In this document: positions 1-7,500 of the stretch, in pieces
Position numbering within the stretch: position 1 is the stretch's first letter
Layout of the letters: every line of letters starts with the position of its first letter
From: Deltaproteobacteria bacterium
GTDB lineage: Bacteria; Desulfobacterota; Desulfarculia; Adiutricales; Adiutricaceae
Assembly: GCA_031278795.1 (NCBI GenBank)
Contig: JAITJT010000154.1
Coordinates: forward strand, 1-14,528
Direction of reading: 5' to 3'
Length of the DNA: 14,528 nucleotides
The notes under the pieces: model-generated
The model's database searches: none
Told to the model about the DNA's origin: nothing
What the model saw: the letters and a program-made list of their open reading frames with translations, nothing else
Program-made: the position numbers and the translations under genes

Positions 1-90
1 AATATTACGAATTCTAATTGTTCCCTTATACTATGGACAAAACAGGAATTTTAAATTCTTAGATTGTTGTTTGCGAAACTAATCATGGGA

Positions 91-260
91 GTATTTTGGG
101 AGTACTTTTGGAAGTATTTTGGGAGTATTTTGGAGGTATTTTGGGAGTAATTTTGGAAGTATTTTGGAATAATTTTGGAAGTATTTTGGGAGAATTTTGG
201 GAGAATTTTGGAAGTATTTTGGGAGTATTTTTGGGAGAATTTTGGGGGTATTTTTGGATA
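91..260. repeat. 12-bp G/T-rich tandem repeat array
   Basis: About 14 degenerate copies of a 12-bp unit close to ATTTTGGGAGTA run through this stretch. Variants read GGAAGT, GGAGGT, GGGAAT or GGGAGA at the G-rich part, and some copies gain an extra T. The + strand is almost free of C. Because 12 is a multiple of 3, both strands stay open and give repetitive peptides, but neither has a convincing ribosome binding site or non-repetitive protein sequence, so I treat this as non-coding. It lies upstream of the acetyltransferase gene. A short echo of the unit occurs near 2845-2868. Confidence 0.85.
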
Positions 261-300
261 ATTATTTCACTCACCTCCAAAAGCGTCATGGGCTTAAAGC

Positions 301-364
301 AAGTTAGCGGCAGTATAAGTTAGCGGCAATATAAGTTAGCGGCGGTATAAGTGAGCGTAAGTAT
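301..364. repeat. Four exact-length 16-bp tandem repeats upstream of the acetyltransferase gene
   Basis: Four consecutive 16-bp units start at 301, 317, 333 and 349. The first three are AAGTTAGCGGCAGTAT with changes only at the 12th-13th bases; the fourth is more diverged (AAGTGAGCGTAAGTAT). Each unit contributes a TATAAG-like junction, and the array ends 36 bp before the start codon of the next gene, so it overlaps that gene's likely promoter. It could be an operator array for a protein that binds once per 16 bp, or a simple slippage product. No known regulator site is recognised. Confidence 0.85.
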
Positions 365-391
365 AATAATTTGGTCAAATGATTTAAGGAG
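362..391 (+). promoter_or_regulatory. Possible -10 box and clear ribosome binding site of the acetyltransferase gene
   Basis: TATAAT at 362-367 sits at the end of the 16-bp repeat array but has no recognisable -35 box 16-18 bp upstream, so the promoter assignment is weak. AAGGAG at 386-391, 9 nt before the ATG at 401, is a good Shine-Dalgarno sequence and fixes the start. Confidence 0.45.
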
Positions 392-400
392 AAAAATAAC

Positions 401-856
401 ATGTTCTGGGACATAAGAAAGGCGAGGGAAAAAGATTACCAAGAGCTAATTGAGCTGTGGGAGGCCTCGGTCAGAGTCACCCATGACTTCTTAGCGGAGC
501 GCGATCTTCTTTTTTATAAAAAGAGACTTCCCGAGTATTTTGACCAAGCTTTTTTGCTCGCTCTTCAAGAAGACAAGAGGATAATTCACGGATTTGTGGG
601 AACAATTGATGATTCCATTGCGATGCTCTTTGTCCATCCAGAACGAATGGGTATGGGTATCGGAACATTGCTGTTGGGTGTAGCGATGTTAGAACTAGGA
701 GCAAGAAAAGTCGACGTGAACGAACAAAACCTAAGGGCTAAGAAATTTTACGAGAAATATGGCTTCCGCGTGGAAGGCCGCTCGCCTGTGGACGATGAGG
801 GTCTTCCCTACCCATTGTTGCACATGGTCTACCAAAGAAAGCGCAAGAAGCGCTAG
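401..856 (+). CDS. GNAT-family N-acetyltransferase, YjaB-like
   Basis: A 151-aa cytoplasmic protein of the GCN5-related N-acetyltransferase family, which moves an acetyl group from acetyl-CoA to an amine; the substrate is not evident. The acetyl-CoA pyrophosphate-binding loop is visible as R82-M-G-M-G-I-G88. From memory of E. coli YjaB, the N-terminal ATHDFL-type segment (VTHDFLAERD here), the NEQN at 107-110, the following KFYEKYGF and the C-terminal GRSPVDDEGLPYPLLHM correspond closely, so it belongs to that subgroup. Length is normal for a single GNAT domain. The start is set by AAGGAG 9 nt upstream. It is a lone gene, preceded by the 16-bp repeat array and followed by a convergent gene. 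The basic tail (QRKRKKR) is slightly unusual. I am sure of the family, not of the substrate. Confidence 0.93.
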   Translation: MFWDIRKAREKDYQELIELWEASVRVTHDFLAERDLLFYKKRLPEYFDQAFLLALQEDKRIIHGFVGTIDDSIAMLFVHPERMGMGIGTLLLGVAMLELGARKVDVNEQNLRAKKFYEKYGFRVEGRSPVDDEGLPYPLLHMVYQRKRKKR

Positions 857-930
857 TTAAAGTGGAGGGATCTCTCAATTATCCAAAGGGAAAAGATAAA
901 ATTGTTGGCTTGTCGTCACCACTATCATGA

Positions 931-978
931 AGGGGCTTATTATTAGCTAAGCCCCTAGCCATCTTTGAGGATTTTTTT
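931..978 (+). terminator. Hairpin downstream of the acetyltransferase gene, possible terminator
   Basis: AGGGGCTTA (931-939) pairs perfectly with TAAGCCCCT (948-956) around an 8-nt loop. A run of seven T follows at 972-978, but 15 nt away from the stem. The stem and position after the gene suit transcription termination; the delayed T-run makes it atypical. Confidence 0.5.
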
Positions 979-1012
979 ACAAAAAGATAAATAAGTTTAG
1001 GCATCTTGGAGG

Positions 1013-1052
1013 GAAACAAAAAGGCCGGGGCGATGTAACATCGCCCCGGCCT
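1013..1052 (-). terminator. Strong intrinsic terminator of the 445-aa gene
   Basis: A perfect 14-bp stem, AGGCCGGGGCGATG (1022-1035) with CATCGCCCCGGCCT (1039-1052), closes a 3-nt loop. Read on the minus strand the stem is followed directly by TTTTTGTTT, which is a classic Rho-independent terminator. It lies about 35 bp past the stop codon of the minus-strand gene at 1088. The + strand side has no T-run, so it acts for the minus strand. Confidence 0.92.
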
Positions 1053-1087
1053 AAGAAAAAGGCTAGAAAGTGCTTAAGGGGAAAATC

Positions 1088-2425
1088 CTAGGCGTCCTTG
1101 AGGTGGACGTGCTTTAAGGCCTCCCTTATGGATGAGGTTCTGGCCACGGCGGATTTCTGGCCGGCTAGATCCTTCACTAGTATTCCGTCCTGCGACTCAA
1201 CGGGCACGCAGAAGGAGTGGAGGTTTCCGAAAGGATCCTTGTTCATCTCCTCTTGGGTGAAGGCGTCCGGATCGCCCCAGGGGTCGCGGTCCGTGAGCCT
1301 GAAGATGTAAATGTCATTCCCGTGGCCCATCCAGAGCTCCTTCTTCTTGCTGTTGTAGAGCAGATCCCAAAGGAAGCCCTCCTCGAAGTCATAGATGTTC
1401 CTCTGAACTGGGATCCCTAGGATGCTGATGGGGGCCTTATCCAGGAGTTTCAGGATGCCCACGGAGGTGGAGTGGAGCTCCCAGGTGGCCCGGCTCTTCT
1501 TGGTCTCCTCGTCAAAGGAGTGGATCTTGGCGAAGAGCAGGAAGGCGGCTCCGGTAACCGGGCAAATGGCCACAGACTGGATATCGTTGGAGTTCTCGTC
1601 TACACCGGTGAGAAGGGTCTTGGAGGTAGCTTTGAATGCCCCCTTCTCGTCGATTTCGAGGCTAACGTAATCCAGTCTGGAGTCCTGGCCATTCCCTTTT
1701 GGGGTTCCCTGCTTGCCCCCGGCGCAAGCCACGAAAATGTCATAGCTGTTGGCGCCGTTGGGCTTGAAGATGTCCAAGGCGGTGGCGTTCTTGCCCACGG
1801 GTATGCTCTTGGCGGGCTGGCCGTTCACGGTGCCGGAGATGGGCGTGAGATCGTCCGGATTAAAGATGACCAGCTGGCCCTCGCTGTATTTAGAGTCCGG
1901 GGTGCCGTGTCCAACTATCTCGTTGAAGGCGGCTATGAGGTACTTACCCGCGATCCCCAAAAGCTGACCCACGGCGGTGGCGCCGGACACCACGGGCTCG
2001 TAGATGCAGGTCTTGGCGACCTTCCAAGGCGTGGCCGAGCTATCGAACTTGACTACCTTGTGCTTGGAGGCGGTTATGCCTATGACGTTATCGCCTATGA
2101 CGGCGACCGAGCGCAGCTCGGTTAGGTCGTCTACGGGATTATCCTCGGTTGTCCACTTGGCGCCGGACTCCGGGGTGATGAGCTTGAAGGGGATGGGCTC
2201 CGGCGAATTGGCCTCGGTCAGGAGGAGCTTGTTCCCCGGCAGCGGAAAGACTGTTGGGTAGCCGTTGGTGACTATCTTGTTCTTGACGGCCGAAAGCGCT
2301 CCAACGGTGCGGTAGATTCCGCCTACGCTTCCTTCCTTATTGTCAATGGTTGTTACGGTGAATGCCGCGACGAGTTCGGGGACAACGTTTAGATCGTAAT
2401 CGAATGTGGCGTTTTGATCAGTCAT
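1088..2425 (-). CDS. Hypothetical protein, probable beta-propeller
   Basis: A 445-aa protein that I do not recognise. It has no signal peptide and no membrane segment, so it is probably cytoplasmic. Strand-turn-strand segments rich in hydrophobic, Gly and Asp residues recur along its length: about 57-70 (PTVFPLPGNKLLL), 105-128 (SVAVIGDNVIGIT), 154-168 (LLGIAGKYLIAAF), 184-193 (QLVIFNPDDL), 229-240, 283-299 (QSVAICPVTGAAFLLF) and 352-377 (LWMGHGNDIYIF). That spacing fits the blades of a beta-propeller of the WD40/YVTN kind, but no signature repeat is intact. The start is supported by AAGGA 6 nt upstream on the minus strand. Codon choice is strongly biased to C-ending codons, and the gene ends in a strong terminator, both consistent with good expression. 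It is a single-gene unit. A ligand- or partner-binding scaffold is the likeliest role; no enzyme motif is visible. Confidence 0.85.
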   Translation of the reverse strand: MTDQNATFDYDLNVVPELVAAFTVTTIDNKEGSVGGIYRTVGALSAVKNKIVTNGYPTVFPLPGNKLLLTEANSPEPIPFKLITPESGAKWTTEDNPVDDLTELRSVAVIGDNVIGITASKHKVVKFDSSATPWKVAKTCIYEPVVSGATAVGQLLGIAGKYLIAAFNEIVGHGTPDSKYSEGQLVIFNPDDLTPISGTVNGQPAKSIPVGKNATALDIFKPNGANSYDIFVACAGGKQGTPKGNGQDSRLDYVSLEIDEKGAFKATSKTLLTGVDENSNDIQSVAICPVTGAAFLLFAKIHSFDEETKKSRATWELHSTSVGILKLLDKAPISILGIPVQRNIYDFEEGFLWDLLYNSKKKELWMGHGNDIYIFRLTDRDPWGDPDAFTQEEMNKDPFGNLHSFCVPVESQDGILVKDLAGQKSAVARTSSIREALKHVHLKDA

Positions 2426-2527
2426 GGACTTTCCTTTCTGGAGATGTGATATGTGTAAGATTGGCCAATAAGCCTATTAAGGCTGGTTTGGGCTCCATAA
2501 AATCGCGTTTCTGTGAGCTCTTTCCAT

Positions 2528-2566
2528 GAGTATTTACCAAGAGCATTTACCAAGAGCATTTCATGG
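2528..2566. repeat. 13-bp tandem repeat, 2.6 copies
   Basis: GAGTATTTACCAA, GAGCATTTACCAA and GAGCATTTCATGG follow one another directly. CCATGA just before (2524-2529) and TCATGG at the end (2561-2566) form an inverted pair around the repeat. Confidence 0.75.
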
Positions 2567-2800
2567 GGGGCTCGTAAACTTTCGCCCTACCCTTTTGGAG
2601 ATGAGCGTTTTTCTGGCGGGATGCGTATTGTATTAGCATCTTTATGCCACACCAGGCGCAATTTCAGCGCGCCTCGGACATAGCAATATTCCCTGCTTTT
2701 ATCTTGAGGTAAATTTTTTATTATTAGGTTGAGGTTGTCGCGCTTTACCCGCTTTGAGTGAGGAAGAGGTCAAACGCGCAAGATTAAAAGCTTTTTTTGG

Positions 2801-2831
2801 AGCGTTGCCTGAAAAGCATTCAGGCAACGCT
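2801..2831. repeat. Perfect 13-bp inverted repeat in non-coding DNA
   Basis: AGCGTTGCCTGAA (2801-2813) pairs without mismatch with TTCAGGCAACGCT (2819-2831) around a 5-nt loop. No T-run directly follows on either strand (the T-run at 2791-2797 would read as A on the minus strand), so it is not a standard intrinsic terminator for a visible gene. It could be part of a small RNA, a protein-binding palindrome, or a member of a dispersed palindromic family. Confidence 0.85.
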
Positions 2832-4049
2832 AACTTGCGACAGCTTGGAGGATTTTTGGAGAATTTTAGGCATCACAAGTTTTTAAAAAGCTGGAAGTGA
2901 AAGAAATGTTTTGGTCTGGATTTTACCCATGCCGCGCTGAAATGTGCGCTGCAGTTGGGAAAACTTAGTTCCGCGTTCCCTTTGAGCGCCACGGCAATTA
3001 AAGGATAATACAGAAGAGATATGTCCATGTCAAGGGTTTCAAGGGAAAAAATTTTTTTACAAAATTTATTTTCTTCCAAATTTTAAGTGAGAACCCTCTT
3101 TAGTGTCTTATTTTTCCTAGGCTAGCTGAATTATATGGGGGATAGGAGAAAATTTTCCCGCTTTGATTATATTGTACGGGAGAAAGCATATAAAAAAATT
3201 GGCCATAAAATTCCCATGAATCGCCGTTTCGTCTAGCTATACGCTTAAAATATTCAGTCATCTAGATAAATTCCATAAGGCATAAGCTAAAAAAAATTAG
3301 CCTATTCAAAAGATCTATCAATAAAGCACTATATAGAGATTTCCTCTCTAAGGGCGGAACTCTTACGCTATTCCATTTTTTGTACCTATCCCAGGCTTTT
3401 TAAGCTTCACCTTTACTTTCAGAGGCGTGCTATTCTTTTATAGATTATCGCGCATGTGAAATATTCAAACATCGCGATATAGGACTATGGGGTTTTTGCT
3501 CTTTTACCGCGGCTCCCGGGCGTAATTAGCCTTCCCTTTTAACGCGCATTCTTTGCTTCTTGATTCTCTCTTTCTATAGACAGAGCGATAGAAAGCTAGT
3601 TCTCTTTACAAATTTAGTACTTATAAGGCTCGAAGAGCTTTTTTACTTTTATTTCATAGCTATCTTCACTTGTTTTGGGCGCATCTCGCCTTAAGGCGAA
3701 ATACTAATCTAGATATCTAGATATGTTCGCTTGCGTTTGTTTATAGAGCGGAGGAATTTTTAAGGCGCAAGCTAATATTTAAGCTCTTAGCCAAGTTTAA
3801 GTTTTAAGTTTAAGCTCTCGGCTTTTACTCTATGCTAGGCTTGAAACTAATAGCTGTTCTTTGAAATGTAGCTAAGCTTTAAGCTAAAAGATTGGGGAAA
3901 CTCAAGGAAAACTAGTTGCTATAAGGCCCGAAAAAAAAGGTCCCGTCTTTCACTTTTAGCTTTCGCTAACATTTTTCGCCCCCGCGGGCTCTAGCTGCAT
4001 TCTTTTTACTTAAGTTATGAGGCAAGCTCCACTAACATTATCCGTATAT

Positions 4050-4129
4050 ATCTAGATCTATACTCCAATTATTCATTCCATATTCAGAAAAATTCCTCTC
4101 TTGGATAAATCTAGATCTATACTCCAATT
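4050..4129. repeat. 21-bp direct repeat pair
   Basis: An identical 21-bp sequence beginning ATCTAGATCTATAC and ending CCAATT occurs at 4050-4070 and 4109-4129, 59 bp apart start to start. Its ATCTAGAT core also appears, twice overlapping, in the palindrome at 3707-3722. The intervening 38 bp is AT-rich and shows no recognisable gene. Confidence 0.8.
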
Positions 4130-4586
4130 TTTTCCCCTTCCCCTCTTTTATTAACATTGAGACCTTTACTCTCATGCCTTTAGCCCTCTTAGCCCACTTA
4201 GCCTTGTCCAGCTTGGTCTTATCTAGCTAACACTTGTTCAGCTCGCAATTGTCCTTATAGTCTTGCGTCTCTAAACCAAGTCCTCCCAACTCTATGATCT
4301 CCACCTAAGGCTTATCCAGCCCTCCAGCTCCAGGGACCGAAAAAGAATCTCCAGGATTTTTAAAGAGCTTTCCAAGGGCTTTTTGCGCTATTATCCCACA
4401 TATGGTGTGTTATTTATGCCAAGAACCCATAACAAGCGTTGTTTCCCTGGAATCCCTTGTCTTTTGAGCTTTCAGGCCTTATGATTGTGAGGGTAAGCTG
4501 AAATTGCAGTGGAGAGCTTCCAGGCGGAGGGCCCGTTTTTTGGGGGAGCCCTTTGTTCTTTGGGGATAGCGTCCTATCTTTTTTTT

Positions 4587-4593
4587 AAGGGAG
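4587..4593 (+). promoter_or_regulatory. Ribosome binding site of the first helicase gene
   Basis: AAGGGAG lies just before the ATG at 4598, with its AAGG core 7 nt from the start. It follows a run of T at 4579-4586. The protein start also matches that of the paralogue at 8865. No clear sigma-70 promoter was found in the preceding 150 bp. Confidence 0.7.
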
Positions 4594-4597
4594 TGTC

Positions 4598-7500
4598 ATG
4601 CTCGTCTACCATCCAGTTTTCCATAAAGACGACAGCATGTACGTCTTCTCCACCTGGACGACCCCTCTCTTGAAGGAGCCCGCCAGGCTCTATATAGGAG
4701 ACGAGGTCTGCGACCTGGAGGAGGGTCCCTCCTATGAGCTGGTGGGGACTCCCATCTGGAGCAAGGCGGTGGAGCTAGCCTCCCTGGGGAGGGAGCTCCA
4801 CCAGAGGCTAGTCTATCCGGAGGTGATGGAGGGGACGGCCAGCTTCCTAGCGTCCATGTCCCGAGGCGACGTCTTCGCCGAGGCGGCCCTCAAGTTCCTA
4901 TCCAGGTTCAGGCCGGCCTTGGAGCAGTTCGAGCCGGTGGTGCTCTTCGCCTTTAGGCTTTCTGGTTCCGGCCACGCGCCCATGAACCTGGAGCTCACCA
5001 AGATGAGGATGATCAAGTCCTTTCTAAGGGAGCATAGGGTCCTGGGGCTCTTCCACCAAGAGGACGCCCCCTACTTTACAGGTATAGGTGTCAAGAGCTA
5101 TGAGCTGGTGCCCCACCCCCGTGAGGAGGGTTTAAGGGGTCCGGATGCCTCTGAGCCTTCCCTGCCGGAGCTTCCCATCCAGGGACACGCCCTGGGTGGG
5201 GGCTTCTCGGCACTGAAGTACAAACTCCCCCCGGAGGAGGGCTACGGGAGCCTGGACAAGGGGCTTGCCAGACCCCAGGTGGTCTCCATGAACCCACCTT
5301 CCGGAAGGACAAGGGAGGGGGCCCAGGCCATAGAGCCCCTCCAGGCCTGGAAGGCCTGGAGGGCTCTAGTGGATAATAAGAAGAAGCCCCCTTACGCCTT
5401 GGAAAAGACGGTCCTAACCCTTCCTCCGTCCTATTGGATGAAGAGCACCGCGGAGTTTTTGGGGATGATCCCCCTCAAGTGGGCGGATTCCGGAGGCTTT
5501 TTCCACGGATCGCCCTCGGCCCACTCCTGGGGGGACGTGCTCTCCAAGGTGGCCCCCTCCTACGGCTTCTCCGGAAGGGCCGAGGAGCTCTTTCCTGTGC
5601 CTATCCTCTCTGGATCTCTATTGGACATTGCCCTTTCCTCCCATAGGGAAGAGATATTCTTAAACCTCAACAGCCGCAAGCCCATACCTTCTAGGCATAT
5701 TTTAGCCACCGGCCCCACCGGGACAGGAAAGACCCTATTGGGTACCTTCGCCCTCATAAACGAGTGCCTGGAGCGCAAGCAGCCCGTTATCTATCTGGGA
5801 CCCACCAGGATGCTGGTGGAGGACGCCGCCCAGGAGTTCAAGCGCCTGCTCACCATGCTGGAGAAGGGCTTGGGTAAGGGTGTAGTGCTCATCAAAAGAG
5901 ACGACATCATAGTATCCACCGGAGAGACCTTCCAGGACGACGCGAGGATAGCTAACGGGGACTTCCGGGCCGCTTTCGTGGTCTATGAGAAGGTCTCCAA
6001 CTTCTTCATAGGATCGGATCTGGTGAAGCATCTGGGCATGGCCCTAATAGACGAGCTGCACATGCTGGGTGACAGAACCCGGGGCGGATCCCTAGATGCC
6101 ACCTTGGCGAGGCTCGTCTTTGAGTCCAGAACCAGGGCGCTAAGATCGGAAAACCCCTTGCGCGTAATCTGCCTCTCCACGGGCGCCATGGCCGAGGATG
6201 AGACCATACTATCTCTACTTAGCTCAGAGTGTGAGGAGGGAGCTAGTGAGGAAAACCTTGGAGGAGGCCTTGTAACAAGCGCCCTTAATAGCCTAGGGGC
6301 GAAAGACGGGAGTCCTTCCCCGGCTAGTCCAAGATCTTCTAAAAGGCCTCCTCTGGTACTCTCCGTCTATGAGAGGCCCCAGAGGCTCCTCATGTACGTG
6401 CAGCCCACGGCCTCCAGGTACCGTTTCAGGCCCATCCACGTGAGCAGGCTCCAGGACCGCCTGGAGCTCTCGGACTTGATCTTGGACCAAGGGGAGGGCA
6501 TGAGTTTTGAGAACACCCTGGACGGCTGGATACCTGGGCATGAGAAGCTCATCTACGCCAGCTACTCCTGGAACTCTCTTTTGAGTTTCGTGAACAAAAT
6601 GCTGAGGCTGGGAAGATCCATCGTTTCCTCCATTGAAAAGGACAGCTTCTTTTTAAAAGACCTGGAGCTAAGCCTGGTGCGCTCGGGTTTTTCCGAGCGC
6701 ACCAGGGACTTCTACCTAAGGTGCGCCGAGAGGGGCATATTCTTCCATTTCAGCGGTTTGGAAAAGGAGACCAGGAGATTGATGGCCGAGGGATACCGGC
6801 GCTTTCGGCCGGTATCCCTGGAGCCTTTCATCCTCTGCGCAACCGAAACCATATCCTACGGGGTGAACCTCCCGGCGGACGCCTTATTTCTGGAGACGGT
6901 CATGTGGCCCCGCTCGCGCTTCGACCGCTTCTACTCCATAGAGAGCCTCACCAACAATGAGTTCAAGAACCTGGTGGGGCGCGTGGGCCGCCACGGGCAC
7001 ATCAAGCCCGGTATCATCCCCACGGTGGTGGTCAACTGGAAGATGGGTAGGGACAGCACCCTCAGGAAGGTGTTTCCGGAAAGGAAGAGGGACATGGAGA
7101 GGCTCTGCTCCTCCCAGCCGGTCTCCAAGATAGACTGCCACGAGCTGGAGGATCTCTTAGCTAGGCGTAAGCCCCCCTTGAGCGTCTCCAAGTCACCGGC
7201 CGCGGCGGGTAGGTTTCTAATCTTAGCCTTCCTCCACGCCTGCTCCATCAAGGGGGGTGATTCGTATGAGCTCGTCACTATTAAAGACATGGAGGATTTT
7301 TTAAACTACACCTACACCTTTAGGAGCCTTTTAGGCTCTTCCAAAAACGAACGCGAACAGATATCCCTCATGAGAGACCTGAGGGACAATATCCGGGACT
7401 ACTTTAAGGCACTCTCGGAGAGTTTTGGCGATTTGATTGTCAAGAGAAGGGATACAGCGTCAAACCAGAGGGCTTATATCCCGGGAAAACTCGCTATCAA

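Larger units (their letters stand above)
2426..4597. other. Gene-free AT-rich region of about 2.2 kb
   Basis: I see no convincing gene here. The longest open frame (2873-3079, minus, 68 codons) has low-complexity ends and no clear ribosome site. The region holds a 13-bp tandem repeat (2528-2566), a perfect 13-bp hairpin (2801-2831), an echo of the 12-bp array (2845-2868), an 11-bp inverted repeat with one bulge (3446-3479), an 8-bp hairpin (3570-3595), the palindromes TCGCCTTAAGGCGA (3686-3699) and ATCTAGATATCTAGAT (3707-3722), and a 21-bp direct repeat (4050/4109). CTAG occurs about 13 times between 3117 and 4227, roughly three times the random expectation. From about 4120 to 4330 the + strand is pyrimidine-rich with loose repeats of CTTAGCC. 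It may be a decayed locus, a repeat sink, or home to an unrecognised RNA. Confidence 0.7.

Noticed and set aside
91..260. Telomere-like or G-quadruplex array (TTTTGGG runs)
   Set aside because: G-runs are only two to four long and mostly interrupted, with loops of about eight bases; the unit is not a known telomere repeat.
83..323. Open frames on both strands across the 12-bp repeat array
   Set aside because: Both follow automatically from a repeat length divisible by three and lack stop words; the peptides are pure repeat with no ribosome site.
301..364. CRISPR array
   Set aside because: Units of 16 bp are contiguous with no spacers.
1472..2125. Plus-strand 217-codon open frame inside the 445-aa gene
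   Set aside because: It is the antisense shadow of a biased gene, Gly/Val-rich with no ribosome site.
2873..3079. Minus-strand 68-codon open frame in the gene desert
   Set aside because: No clear ribosome site, AT-rich low-complexity ends and no recognisable protein pattern.
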